Assembly: GCA_012689325.1 (NCBI GenBank)
Contig: JAAYEA010000273.1
Span: 1 to 35,809, forward strand
Source of the DNA: Chloroflexota bacterium
GTDB taxonomy: Bacteria > Chloroflexota > Anaerolineae > JAAYEA01
Direction: 5' to 3'
DNA length: 35,809 nucleotides
Positions 23,566 through 34,283 of this stretch are shown in pieces. The notes under the pieces were generated by a model. That model had not been told where the DNA came from, did not search any database, and saw only the letters and a program-made list of their open reading frames with translations. How positions within the stretch are numbered: position 1 is the first letter of the stretch; each line of letters begins with the position of its first letter. Made by a program: the position numbers and the translations under genes.

Positions 23566-24897
23566 TCAGGAAAACATGCTGCCCATGCCGTGAGCCTCGA
23601 TCAGGTCGTCGCACAGGCTGCGGATCTGATCCAGCGTCAGCTCGGCGCTGGTATGCGGATCGAGCATGGCCGCGTGATAGACCGTGTCGCGCCTGCGGGT
23701 GAACGCCGCTTCGATGGTGAGGAGCTGCGGGTTGATGTTGGTGCGGTTGAGCGCTGCCAACTGCTCGGGTAGCTCGCCGACGTAGCAGCCCTGCACGCCA
23801 TTGCGGTCCACCAGGCAGGCCAACTCGACCACCGCTTTGGCGGGCAGGTTGGGGATGAGGCCGGTGTTGAGCACGTTGCCGCCGATGCGGAACGGCTCGT
23901 CGGTCTCGATGGCGTTCATGATCCCGGAGCCGTATTCGTGGGTGCGGGTATGGGTGAGGGCGGGGTTATGCACCAGCTCCTGGCTCTGCGTCTTCCAGCG
24001 CTCGATCTGGCGGATGCAACGCCGCGGGTACTCGTCCAGCGGGATGTTGAACTCTTCGATCAGTTCTGGGTATTGGCTCTTGATCCAATAGGGCATGTAT
24101 TCAGCGCTGTGCTCGGAGGATTCGGTGACATAATACCCGAATTGGCGCATCATCTCGAAGCGAACCATGTCGGTGTGCTTGGGGCCGCCGGCGCGGGCCG
24201 CGCGGTTCATCTCGGCGGCGCGGCGCTTGACCTCCGGGTAGAGGTCCACGCCGCCATCGGTGATCTCCAGGAGCCAAGCCTGGTGGTTGATGCCGCCCAC
24301 CTTCCACTGGAGCTTGCCGACCTGGTCGAACATCCCGACGCGCTTGAGCAAGCCCGTGGCGCAGCCCTGCACCGAATGGCATAGCCCCACCGTCTTGATG
24401 CGGGAGCCGCGCAGCATGGCCCCGGTGATCATGGCCATCGGGTTGACATAGTTGAGGAACCAGGCCTCCGGGCAGACCTCTTCCATGTCGCGGGCAAAGT
24501 CCAGGCAGACCGGGATGGTGCGCAGGGCGCGAAAGATGCCGCCGATGCCCAGGGTATCGGCGATGGTCTGGCGAAGGCCGTACTTTTTCGGGACCTCAAA
24601 GTCGATGACGGTGGCGGGCTCGTAGCCGCCCACCTGGATGGCGTTCACCACATAGTTGGCCCCGCGCAGCGCCTCCTTGCGGTTCTCGACTCCGAGGTGG
24701 CCGGTGATGGTGGCGCGACCGGCGTTGATGTTGCGGTTCAGCACGTCCATCATCATCTTGGACTCTTGCAGGCGCTGCCCGTCGATGTCATAGAGCGCGA
24801 TGTGCGCGTCGCGCAGCGAATCGGTGAGCATGCTATCGCCCAGCACGTTCTTGGCAAAGATGGTGCTGCCCGCGCCCATAAAGGTGATCTTTGGCAT
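23566..24897 (-). CDS. GH4 family glycosidase, alpha-galactosidase (MelA) type
   Basis: This 443-residue NAD- and Mn-dependent glycosidase uses the oxidation/elimination route of family GH4. The N-terminal Rossmann motif is FMGAGS. The class-defining motif is C173-H-S-V-Q, the form found in alpha-galactosidases (alpha-glucosidases have CHG-, glucuronidases CHE-). GGINHQAW supplies His205, the second metal ligand. The length matches the family. There is no signal peptide, so it acts on imported sugars. The ATG at 24897 has GGAGGA 9 nt upstream. The sugar isomerase gene lies 44 bp upstream in the same operon. A galactose-containing oligosaccharide is a plausible substrate. The motif-based specificity call is less certain than the family call. 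Confidence 0.92.
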   Translation of the reverse strand: MPKITFMGAGSTIFAKNVLGDSMLTDSLRDAHIALYDIDGQRLQESKMMMDVLNRNINAGRATITGHLGVENRKEALRGANYVVNAIQVGGYEPATVIDFEVPKKYGLRQTIADTLGIGGIFRALRTIPVCLDFARDMEEVCPEAWFLNYVNPMAMITGAMLRGSRIKTVGLCHSVQGCATGLLKRVGMFDQVGKLQWKVGGINHQAWLLEITDGGVDLYPEVKRRAAEMNRAARAGGPKHTDMVRFEMMRQFGYYVTESSEHSAEYMPYWIKSQYPELIEEFNIPLDEYPRRCIRQIERWKTQSQELVHNPALTHTRTHEYGSGIMNAIETDEPFRIGGNVLNTGLIPNLPAKAVVELACLVDRNGVQGCYVGELPEQLAALNRTNINPQLLTIEAAFTRRRDTVYHAAMLDPHTSAELTLDQIRSLCDDLIEAHGMGSMFS

Positions 24898-24941
24898 CTG
24901 TGAATTTCCTCCAAATGGATTAGTGGACTAGTTGGCGCGCC

Positions 24942-25754
24942 TCAGGCGAGGGCGCTGAGCCAGTCAAAGTTGCGCTGGAGCGTCGCGACCCTCTCTTGGG
25001 GCGTCGCGCCGTCGATCTTGGCCTCATAGTTGAATGGCCCCGTGTACCCGATCTCGGCCAGCGCGGCCACAAAGCCGCGCCAATCGAGCACGCCCTTGCC
25101 GGGCATCTCGTGCTTTTCGTCGATGCCGTCATAGTCGGACATGTGCAGTGTCCAGAGGCGGGCGCCGAGCTGGCGGACCACGTCGGGAAGGGTAGCGTAG
25201 CGATTCATCAGATGGTTGGTGTCCAGGCAGACGCCAAAGACCTGAGGGTCCAGCGGCTCGAGGATGGTGAAGAGATCCTCGACGGTATTGCCCAGACAGG
25301 TGCGGGGCAGCAGCTCGATGGCGATGCGCTTGCCCGCCTTGCGGCAGCGCTCGCCGACCTCGGCCAAGGCTCGCTGAGCCAGGGCGGTGCGCTGCGCCCG
25401 CTCCTCGGGCAGCACGGGCTCGGCGCTCGAGTGCATGACGATCATCGGCGCGCCGAGGGCGATGGCGGCGTCCAGGGCGAGGTCGGTGTGGGTTAGCGCC
25501 TGCGCCCGTTCCGTGGGGTCCAGCACCGAAAAGTCGTACCCTTTGCCGAAAAGCGCGTGGATGGTCATGGGACGCACGCCGCAGCGCTCCAGCATCCGGT
25601 CCAGGACGGCCATCTTGGCGCGGCCGCCTTCTTCAAAAAAGCGCGCCATGACCTCCACGGTGGCGATGCGGGAGGCGCGGAGGGCTTCCTGGAGGGTGTC
25701 GTCGATCTCGCTCGAGATACCGTGCAGGGAGACACCGAGTTTGGGTTGGTACAA
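24942..25754 (-). CDS. Sugar phosphate isomerase/epimerase (xylose-isomerase-like TIM barrel)
   Basis: This 270-residue AP-endonuclease-2/xylose-isomerase-like TIM barrel shows the metal-site residues of the family: Glu in IAIELLPR, Asp in CLDTNHLM, His in HMSDYDG and Glu in FNYEAK near the end. The length is typical of the sugar phosphate isomerase/epimerase group. TTG at 25754 is the start, because AAAGGAG lies 6 nt upstream. It is cytoplasmic. It stands next to the GH4 gene, so it may convert a ketose or keto-acid released from that substrate. The exact reaction cannot be read from sequence. Confidence 0.9.
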   Translation of the reverse strand: MYQPKLGVSLHGISSEIDDTLQEALRASRIATVEVMARFFEEGGRAKMAVLDRMLERCGVRPMTIHALFGKGYDFSVLDPTERAQALTHTDLALDAAIALGAPMIVMHSSAEPVLPEERAQRTALAQRALAEVGERCRKAGKRIAIELLPRTCLGNTVEDLFTILEPLDPQVFGVCLDTNHLMNRYATLPDVVRQLGARLWTLHMSDYDGIDEKHEMPGKGVLDWRGFVAALAEIGYTGPFNYEAKIDGATPQERVATLQRNFDWLSALA

Positions 25755-25766
25755 GACGGACTCCTT

Positions 25767-26468
25767 TCAGTCGCCGGTTGACGGGGGCGCGGTCGTCCCC
25801 TGTAGGCTTTTTAGGTTCCCCACGTACTCGCGCAGCACGTCCGGGTCGTCATATCCGCGGCGAATGGCCAACTGGACTTCTGCGTCGGCCTCGGCAGGTC
25901 TCCCGGCCATGGCGTAAGCGGCGGCCAGGTTGCCGTGGGCCACGGCCAGGCGCGGATCGAGCGCCACGGCCCGCTGAAGGTGCCCGATGGCGCGCTCCGG
26001 CTCGTCACCGTGGATGTATAGAGCTCCCAGGTTGTTGTACGCCTCGGCGGACTGGGGCTCGGCGGCCAGGGCCTTCCGGTAGCACGCTTCCGCTTCCTCC
26101 ACTTTGCCCTCGGCATCGTGGAGCAGGCCAAGTTGCAGCCAGCCCGACACGTGCCCGGGGTTGATGCTGAGCGCTTTCTCAAAGGAAGCAATGGCCCGCT
26201 CCCGCTGCCCCAGCGCCCGCTCCGCCTTGCCGAGGACGGTGTAAACGTCCTCTCGCTTGATCTGTTTCACTCCGAGGATGGTCGCCTGGCGGAGCTCCTC
26301 CGCCGCGGTCACATAGTCCTTGCGCACATAGGCTGCCATCCCTCTCTGGGCGCGCCCGTCGCCTGTCCGGCTGTTGCCGGCCAGCGCGGCGACCTTTTTC
26401 ACCGAAAAGTAGACGATGGCCAGCGATAGGGCAGTGCGAATGATCCGCAGAATGATCTCTTCGTCCAT
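25767..26468 (-). CDS. Membrane-anchored TPR protein
   Basis: This 233-residue protein has an N-terminal membrane segment (about 7-27). About five TPR units follow from residue 45 onward (SGWLQLGLLHDAEGKVEEAE, AYNNLGALYIHGDEPERA, AHGNLAAAYAMAGRPAEAD), and a short disordered tail ends the protein. The probable role is scaffolding of other proteins at the membrane. It lies 15 bp from the gene upstream and 12 bp from the isomerase downstream. Its topology resembles the TPR protein at 17832 but the sequence is clearly different. Partners unknown. Confidence 0.87.
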   Translation of the reverse strand: MDEEIILRIIRTALSLAIVYFSVKKVAALAGNSRTGDGRAQRGMAAYVRKDYVTAAEELRQATILGVKQIKREDVYTVLGKAERALGQRERAIASFEKALSINPGHVSGWLQLGLLHDAEGKVEEAEACYRKALAAEPQSAEAYNNLGALYIHGDEPERAIGHLQRAVALDPRLAVAHGNLAAAYAMAGRPAEADAEVQLAIRRGYDDPDVLREYVGNLKSLQGTTAPPSTGD

Positions 26469-26483
26469 GTGCGCTCGCGCTTC

Positions 26484-26987
26484 CTATTTGCACCAGAGCT
26501 GGCCGATGCTGCCGCCCAGGGTGCTGTAGATCACTTTCCAGTGGCGCCAGGGCAAGTTGGCGCCCACGGTGTCCAGCGTCGCCTCGCCGGTCTGGCGCTG
26601 GCCGCCGGGGCAGGCGACGGTGACGCCGACGGCTAGGTTGTGCCGCCCCGCCTCGGTGCGCGCCGGCTCGCCCACGTGAACTTCGACGACCTCATAGGGG
26701 GTGCCCAGCACCCGTTGCAGGCAGATCTCCGAGCAGCCCGCCCCGAGATCATAGTAAGCGCGATTGTCCCAGCAGCGGGTGAGCGCGTCGCGGTCACCCT
26801 GGCCGACCAGCCCGAGCAGGCTGCGAACGACCGCCTCCGGGGATCGGTCGAACCCGCCAGTGCAGTTGTCATAATACAGTGCGCGTCCTACTAGATAGAC
26901 GATAACGGGCAACAGGAGCAGGCCCAAGATGAGCGCCATCTGCCGGTTGCGGCGCGCCATCCTCTCGCGATAGTAGGTGTCGGTCAA
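26484..26987 (-). CDS. Small membrane-anchored protein with NTF2-like extracytoplasmic domain (tentative)
   Basis: This 167-residue protein has a basic N-terminus, one membrane helix (about 18-38) and an outer domain of about 125 residues with five or six cysteines. SPEAVVRSLLGLVGQGDRDALTRCWD looks like the helix-turn-helix opening of NTF2-like/DUF4878 domains, but I cannot confirm the fold. TTG at 26987 is the start, with a perfect AAGGAGGTG 5 nt upstream. An internal ATG at residue 10 is an alternative. It sits between the glycosidase-like gene and the TPR gene. Function unknown. Confidence 0.8.
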   Translation of the reverse strand: MTDTYYRERMARRNRQMALILGLLLLPVIVYLVGRALYYDNCTGGFDRSPEAVVRSLLGLVGQGDRDALTRCWDNRAYYDLGAGCSEICLQRVLGTPYEVVEVHVGEPARTEAGRHNLAVGVTVACPGGQRQTGEATLDTVGANLPWRHWKVIYSTLGGSIGQLWCK

Positions 26988-26999
26988 CGATACACCTCC

Positions 27000-29162
27000 T
27001 TACGGCATCCGTTGCAGCCCCTCCCAGCGCACGCTCCACGAGCCATCCTGCGGAAAGCCAGGGGCGTTGACCTCCGGCGCGCCATCCCATCCCGCGGCCA
27101 TCATGGCGGCCGCCATGAGCAGCCCGCCGTTGCCGGGCAGGTAGATGGTCAGGCCCTCACGGTTATAGTTGTGCCCGTTGGGCAGGTAGGTGTTGCGCGG
27201 GTTGGGCGAAAGCAGGGCGTCCACTGCCAGCCCTGGCTCGCCGACGCGGGCCGCGGTCATGGCGGTCATGGGATAGTCCCAGCCCCAGGTCTTGTCCTGC
27301 CAGCGCCAGGTTTCCAGCACGCGATGCAGCGTGCGGCGCATGGTCTCGCGATCGGCCAGGGCCCCGGGCAGGATGCCCAGCGCGCCGAGCAGCGAGGGGT
27401 GATCGTTGCGCTGGCTCTTGTCGGTGAAGGTGTGCGGGTGGGAGCCGGCGTTGACGTACATGCCGCCGGCCATGGGGAGCGGCGGAAGGTGGCGCAGGAC
27501 GTGGTCCCAGCGCTCGTCGCGGGCCAGCCCGAGGCGCTCTCGCCAGGACTGCGCGGTCGCCAGTCCCCAGGACCAATACTCCAGCTCAAAGGTGGGGTCC
27601 CAGGTCTCCTCGGCGCGATAGGTCTCCTGGGCGGGGATCAGCGGCGGGCCCAAGCGGTAGCAGCCCGCGCTCTCGATCCACACGGCGAAGGAAGACATGA
27701 ACTCGGCGGTCTCGAGCACGATGGCGCGGTACCGCTCTAGCGTCTGCCGGTCGCCGCGCAGCCGATAGAGCAACTCGGCGTAATAGATGGGGTGCGGCTG
27801 CTGCCAGATCAGGAACGGCCCGATGGGCGAGGGCGAGTCCAGCCCATCCGGGCCGACCATCTTGGGCCAGCGCGCTCCGGTGTAGCCCTGGCGGCGCGCC
27901 GTCTCTTGCGCGCCGGGGAGGATGCGGTCATAGTAGCCAAGGCTTCTCTCCAGCAGCTCGGCGCGACCCCACAGGGCAAAGTGAGCCGCGTGCCACCAAT
28001 GCATCTCCAGGTGGAACTTGCCGTACCAGCTATTGAAGGTCAGGCCCGTCTCCTGGGGCGGCAGCGACCCGGCGCATTGGATCGCGGTCAGGTACTGGGA
28101 GAGGACGATCCGGCGCTCCAGCTCGGCGGCACGCGGGTCGGCGCTGCCGGAAAGGTCGATGGCGCCGCCGGCGCTCCAGAAGCGCTCCCAGTGCGCCCGG
28201 CAGGCGCTCGCGGTCTCGGCCACTGTGGGCAAGTCCCCGAGGGGCCCTTGGGAGAACGCCACGGCGCACTCGATCGCCTTTTGCCCAGCCCCAGGCATGA
28301 CCACAAACGAGTGCGGTCCGACCTCCTGAAGCGCTCCTTCAGGCGACCAGGCCACGGCCACATGGTAGCGGTCCGCGTCCAGGGTGCGCAGCAGGTCGGC
28401 GCGCCGCGGCCCGTGCTGCGAGGGCTGCGTCTGATGCCGTTCCGGCGCATTCCAGTCGCCACCGGAGCCCGTGTGGGTGGCGGAGCCGTACGGAAAAGCA
28501 AGCGATAGGCTGATCCGGCCGCTGGCGAGGAGCAACGACTCGACGCGGACGGCCACCAGGTCCAGCGCCGGGTGAACCCAGGTGTGGACCAGGACGGGCT
28601 CGCCATCCACGGAGAAGCGGCTGATCAGCGTGCCGGTCCAGAGGTCGAGGGTCTGGTGCGGATCGCCGAGCTCGGGGAGCGCCACCGGCGCGCCGTCGAC
28701 GTGGCGCAGGACCAGGCCCAACCGCCCCAGGTCGAGCCGGTGGGGGTTGGCGCGGAGCCAATCAACGGCGACGGGGTCCACGCGCCGGTCGGGCTGCGCG
28801 GGGTCGCGCGCCGACCAGGCCGCTGCCGGGCCGTGCGGGCTGGGGCTGACCGGGTAGGGCGCCGGGCGGCCATAGGTGTCGTAATAGCGAAACGCCTGCT
28901 CCTGGTGGAAGCCATGCAGGTTGGGGAAGGAGTGCCAGCCCCACTGCGCCTGGGTGCCCAGGGGGATCACGCCGGGGAGCGCGGGGTCTCCTCCCGTCTC
29001 GTAGAAGCCAGGGAAGGTCTGTAGCCCGGTGATATCGGCGGTGAAGGCGAACTCGCCGTTGCCCACGGTGAGCGGCGAGAGCGGCGTTGGCTGTCGCACC
29101 GTGGGGTTGTGGCGGGTCACCAAACGGCGCCTGTCGATGGGCGCGGAGATCTCGTCGGGCAT
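27000..29162 (-). CDS. Large six-hairpin glycosidase-like protein
   Basis: This protein has 720 residues from the ATG at 29162, which has AGGAGG just upstream (the frame reaches 29192). The N-terminal 270 or so residues look like a beta-sandwich domain. From about 330 on, aromatic-rich helical segments (FHLEMHWWHAAHFALWGR, RWPKMVGPDG, ETYRAEETWDPTFELEYWSWG, DKTWGWDYP) fit an (alpha/alpha)6 barrel as in GH65/GH95 and related families. It has several Glu and Asp candidates but I cannot name the catalytic pair. There is no clear signal peptide, so it may be intracellular. It lies 26 bp from tpl and 12 bp from the next gene, in the middle of the nine-gene run. Family unassigned. Confidence 0.82.
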   Translation of the reverse strand: MPDEISAPIDRRRLVTRHNPTVRQPTPLSPLTVGNGEFAFTADITGLQTFPGFYETGGDPALPGVIPLGTQAQWGWHSFPNLHGFHQEQAFRYYDTYGRPAPYPVSPSPHGPAAAWSARDPAQPDRRVDPVAVDWLRANPHRLDLGRLGLVLRHVDGAPVALPELGDPHQTLDLWTGTLISRFSVDGEPVLVHTWVHPALDLVAVRVESLLLASGRISLSLAFPYGSATHTGSGGDWNAPERHQTQPSQHGPRRADLLRTLDADRYHVAVAWSPEGALQEVGPHSFVVMPGAGQKAIECAVAFSQGPLGDLPTVAETASACRAHWERFWSAGGAIDLSGSADPRAAELERRIVLSQYLTAIQCAGSLPPQETGLTFNSWYGKFHLEMHWWHAAHFALWGRAELLERSLGYYDRILPGAQETARRQGYTGARWPKMVGPDGLDSPSPIGPFLIWQQPHPIYYAELLYRLRGDRQTLERYRAIVLETAEFMSSFAVWIESAGCYRLGPPLIPAQETYRAEETWDPTFELEYWSWGLATAQSWRERLGLARDERWDHVLRHLPPLPMAGGMYVNAGSHPHTFTDKSQRNDHPSLLGALGILPGALADRETMRRTLHRVLETWRWQDKTWGWDYPMTAMTAARVGEPGLAVDALLSPNPRNTYLPNGHNYNREGLTIYLPGNGGLLMAAAMMAAGWDGAPEVNAPGFPQDGSWSVRWEGLQRMP

Positions 29163-29188
29163 TTCGCCTCCTGCAGAGGGTATCGCGC

Positions 29189-31208
<2,020 letters not shown>

Positions 31209-31244
31209 ATCGGCCTCCTTTCGCTCATCAAGCCGCTCAGCCGC

Positions 31245-31273
31245 ATTATACGGCAGGCGACGAAAGGGGGCAA
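31245..31273 (-). promoter_or_regulatory. Promoter for the nine-gene flavoredoxin-tpl operon
   Basis: On the minus strand, TTGCCC (31273-31268) and TATAAT (31250-31245) are exactly 17 bp apart. The predicted start near 31238 leaves a leader of about 30 nt carrying the AAAGGAGG SD of the first gene. No other good promoter is visible before 21944. Confidence 0.78.
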
Positions 31274-31282
31274 GGTGGAACC

Positions 31283-31305
31283 GCGATCCGCCCGCGAAGG
31301 ATCGC
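31283..31305. repeat. Inverted repeat upstream of the operon promoter
   Basis: GCGATCC (31283-31289) and GGATCGC (31299-31305) flank a 9-nt spacer, ending 10 bp before the -35 box of the tpl operon. It could be an operator for that promoter or part of the terminator of the glycosyltransferase gene that stops at 31340. The lack of a U-run argues for the former. Confidence 0.4.
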
Positions 31306-31339
31306 CTGACCAAGGCAGTGGGCGGGACGGGGGCGCGGG

Positions 31340-33310
31340 TCAGCGCAAGGGGCCGATGGTCAAGTCATCGGCGAAGGGGTTAGCGGCCTGGTCCAGCACC
31401 GGCTGGGCGCGCAGCGAGGGGTACTCGTACATGCCCACGCGCATGGCGAATGGGCCCACTGCTCGCGCGGGTAGCCCGAAGCGAAAGCGTTGCACCACCA
31501 CGTCGCCCGCCTGCCAGTCGTTGACGGGGGTGGTGGGACTGTCCACCTGCGCCACGCGCTGGCCTCCGGCATCCAGCAGGTGCGCGTAGAGTTGGTAGGC
31601 GGCCCCCGGGTTGGCAGAGACCTTCCAGACGCGCCAGACAATCCACCAGGCCAGCGATTGGCCGGGCTGCGCCAGCTGCTCTTGGCCATAGCCGATCAGC
31701 TCAGCGCCGTTTGCCAGCGCGCGTGGCCCAGGGATCTCCTCCCACACGGGCCACGATTGCCCATCCCAGCGCGCCAGCCGGAAAGGTTCCTCGCCGGCTC
31801 GCGCCGGGATCAACGCCCCCGCGCGCCACAGGCCGGCGCTGGCGTAGGTGGCCACGGCCGCCTCCGCGCCGGGCGTGACCAGGACCGTGGCGGGGCTGGC
31901 GGGAAAGAGCGCGGCATGGCGGCCGTCTACGAAGCGATGAGGCAGGCCCCGCAACAGCACATCATAGACCGCGACCCACTCGGCCGTGCGGGGATCGTCG
32001 CCGGGGCTGACCACGACGACGAGGTCCCCCCAGTCCCGGGCCTGCCGGCGGGTCTCCAGCAGCACGCGGAGCGGGACGCCGAACCCACCGGGCGTGGCTT
32101 GGCGGCCGATGACGTCGAGCAGGACTCCGAACGCAGCAGCCTGGGCCAAGGAGATGGCGACCACCAGGGGAGCGGCCAACCGCCATGCGCTCCTGGCCGC
32201 TCGTCCGGCCGAGCCGCGGCCAGCGGTCGCCTCAGGCGCCTTGGAGAGCAGCCAACCGACCGCCAGGAACGGCGCAGGCAGCAGCGAGGTGAAATAGTGC
32301 GGATAGAGCTCGGTAGAGTGTCGCAGCATAACCAGGATCGGCAGGATGGACCAGATGGCCACGACGGCCGCCGCCCCTGCGGCGCGGTCGTCCCGCCTGC
32401 GCAGCCCGCGCCATAGGCCCCAGGCTACTGCGGCAATTGCCAGCACTCCGGTGAGCGCCTGCGGCAGGCTCAAGCCTGGGACGCGACGCAGGAATTCGAG
32501 GTACGTTGGGTCGCCCGCCAACGAGTGGATATCGGCGCCGGTCACCAGCATCCACCACATCTTGAGCGACGCGGAATCCAGCGCCGCGGGGCGAGAGAGA
32601 AAGGCGGCGAGACCTGGCGAGACGCCGCTCTGCTGCCCCAGGACATGCCACAAGAACGGCAACGCGGTTAGTGCCCCCAACCCGGCGCCGGCCAGCAGGG
32701 CAGGAAGGTGGACGCGGCGGCGATAGAGGACGAGCAGGATCGGCGTCAGGGGCGCGACCAGCACGGCATGGTAGTGGAGCTGGACGATCAGCACCAGCAG
32801 GAGCACGTGCGCGGCCTGAGCCCAGCGCTTGCCTTCCAGGAAGCCCAGCAGCCCGGCGGCCGCGTAGACGAGGACCAGTGGCGACATCAGGTTGGGCTCC
32901 CAGATCTTGCGGGAGTAAAAGACGGCCCACGGGCTGGTGGCGTAGAGCAACGCGGCGATCCAGGCGGCCCGGGCGCCCCAGTACCGGCGGGCCAGCCACC
33001 AGCAGAGGGCCACGGCCAGCACGTTCAGCGCGCCCGTGAACAGCACCCCGGAAAGCGGGTTGGAGGAGAGGCGGAAGGGAAGCGCATAGATCCAGATGCT
33101 GAGCGGCGCTTTGGGGAGCCCTACCGAGGTCTCGATACCGTGCAGCGGAAAGGCGCGCCCCCCGGCCAGGTCCAGCGCCATCTGGGCGATATGCGCCTCG
33201 TCCTTCTTGAACTCGGTGATGCCGGGCCAGCCCAGGCGCAAGATCGCCGCCAGGACGAGGATGGCAATCAGCGTCCAGCGTTCGCTGACCCGACGATGCT
33301 CAGATTGCAT
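31340..33310 (-). CDS. Multi-pass membrane glycosyltransferase (PMT/ArnT-like, GT-C)
   Basis: This 656-residue GT-C-fold enzyme should move a sugar from a polyprenyl-phosphate carrier on the outer face of the membrane. TM1 (about 12-28) is followed by the first outer loop with EFKKDEAH, where Asp37-Glu38 fit the DE/DD catalytic motif of the PMT_2 group. About 10-12 hydrophobic segments follow up to about residue 400. The C-terminal 230 residues are a soluble extracytoplasmic domain, beta-rich. I start at ATG 33310 because GGAG lies 6 nt upstream. The earlier ATG at 33340 overlaps the -10 box of the gene's own promoter and cannot be in the mRNA. The gene diverges from a nitrilase. Acceptor unknown. 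Confidence 0.9.
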   Translation of the reverse strand: MQSEHRRVSERWTLIAILVLAAILRLGWPGITEFKKDEAHIAQMALDLAGGRAFPLHGIETSVGLPKAPLSIWIYALPFRLSSNPLSGVLFTGALNVLAVALCWWLARRYWGARAAWIAALLYATSPWAVFYSRKIWEPNLMSPLVLVYAAAGLLGFLEGKRWAQAAHVLLLVLIVQLHYHAVLVAPLTPILLVLYRRRVHLPALLAGAGLGALTALPFLWHVLGQQSGVSPGLAAFLSRPAALDSASLKMWWMLVTGADIHSLAGDPTYLEFLRRVPGLSLPQALTGVLAIAAVAWGLWRGLRRRDDRAAGAAAVVAIWSILPILVMLRHSTELYPHYFTSLLPAPFLAVGWLLSKAPEATAGRGSAGRAARSAWRLAAPLVVAISLAQAAAFGVLLDVIGRQATPGGFGVPLRVLLETRRQARDWGDLVVVVSPGDDPRTAEWVAVYDVLLRGLPHRFVDGRHAALFPASPATVLVTPGAEAAVATYASAGLWRAGALIPARAGEEPFRLARWDGQSWPVWEEIPGPRALANGAELIGYGQEQLAQPGQSLAWWIVWRVWKVSANPGAAYQLYAHLLDAGGQRVAQVDSPTTPVNDWQAGDVVVQRFRFGLPARAVGPFAMRVGMYEYPSLRAQPVLDQAANPFADDLTIGPLR

Positions 33311-33338
33311 GTGGCGCGCTCCGACCGAAGTACTGTCC

Positions 33339-33366
33339 ATTATACCCAGGCTCGCCCGCCCACCAA
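33339..33366 (-). promoter_or_regulatory. Promoter for the glycosyltransferase gene
   Basis: On the minus strand, TTGGTG (33366-33361) and TATAAT (33344-33339) are 16 bp apart. Transcription should begin near 33332, giving a leader of about 22 nt before the ATG at 33310. Confidence 0.7.
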
Positions 33367-33385
33367 GTCGGTTCAGAGGCGGCTC

Positions 33386-33414
33386 TTGCCGGGGCAGCGA
33401 AGGTGTGTTATACT
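33386..33414 (+). promoter_or_regulatory. Promoter for the third nitrilase gene
   Basis: TTGCCG (33386-33391) and TATACT (33409-33414) are exactly 17 bp apart, with the predicted start near 33421. It is back-to-back with the glycosyltransferase promoter, and 19 bp separate the two -35 boxes. Confidence 0.75.
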
Positions 33415-33456
33415 CGGCCTATTAGCTAGCGTCTTCGTGCGGAGGGAGGCACGCCC

Positions 33457-34257
33457 ATGCGGGACCTACACATCGCTTGCGGGCAGTTCGCCCCAGAGCC
33501 TGGCGACAAGGCTAAGAACGTCGCGCAGATGATCCGGCAGGCCACCGAGGCGCGGGCCGTGGGCTGCGAGCTAATCTTGTTCCCCGAGCTCGTGGTCACG
33601 GGCTATCTCGAGCCTGAGCAAATCCGTCCGCTGGCCGAGCCGCTCACGGGGCCGTCGGTGGAGTCCCTGGGCGCGGCGGCGCGCAAGCTGGGCATCGCCA
33701 TCGCCTTCGGGTTCGCCGAGGTGGACGAGGGGGAAGGGGCGCTCCATAACAGCCTCGCCGTGCTCGACCGTGAGGGGAGCGTGGCAGGAGTCTACCGCAA
33801 GATGCACCTGTGGGCCACGGAAAAGTTGTGGGCCAAGCCGGGAGCTCGCGCTACCACCTTTGACCTGGGCGACGTGCGCTGCGGCGGATGGATCTGCTAC
33901 GACACCCGCTTTCCCGAGCTGGCGCGCCTGCTGGCCCTCTCTGGGACGGACGTCGGCCTGGTGTCCACGGCTTGGCTGGGGCCTGGGGATGAGTGGAAGC
34001 TCGCCTTGCGCGCCCGCGCGCTGGATAACAGCATGTTCGTCGCCGGTGCCGACATCATCAGCTATGACCCGGTGTTGCGCTGCTACGGCCTGAGCATGAT
34101 CGTGGGCCCCAAGGGCAATGTGCTGGCAGAGGCCAAACCCGAGCAGGAGGGGATCATCCACGCGGTGCTCAAAGGCCAAGACCTGCTGGCTCAGCGCAAG
34201 CGCGTGCCCCTGTTGGCCGACCGACGCCCGGGCCTGTATGGCCTTTTGACCCGCTGA
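33457..34257 (+). CDS. Carbon-nitrogen hydrolase (nitrilase superfamily, omega-amidase-like)
   Basis: This is a compact 266-residue nitrilase with Glu44 (LFPELVVTGY), Lys115 (YRKMHLW) and Cys147 (GGWICYDTRFPE). The length and the GYDTRFPEL-type Cys motif are close to the omega-amidase/predicted amidohydrolase branch, which hydrolyses alpha-ketoglutaramate or similar amides. Substrate prediction is only approximate. The ATG has GGAGGGAGG upstream. It has its own promoter and diverges from the glycosyltransferase gene. It is followed 98 bp later by the NHL-repeat gene. Cytoplasmic. Confidence 0.92.
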   Translation: MRDLHIACGQFAPEPGDKAKNVAQMIRQATEARAVGCELILFPELVVTGYLEPEQIRPLAEPLTGPSVESLGAAARKLGIAIAFGFAEVDEGEGALHNSLAVLDREGSVAGVYRKMHLWATEKLWAKPGARATTFDLGDVRCGGWICYDTRFPELARLLALSGTDVGLVSTAWLGPGDEWKLALRARALDNSMFVAGADIISYDPVLRCYGLSMIVGPKGNVLAEAKPEQEGIIHAVLKGQDLLAQRKRVPLLADRRPGLYGLLTR

Positions 34258-34283
34258 GTTCTGCCGAGCCTTTTTCGACCTGA

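Noticed and set aside
33311-33340. Upstream start ATG for the membrane glycosyltransferase
   Set aside because: It overlaps the -10 box (33339-33344), so it would not be in the mRNA.
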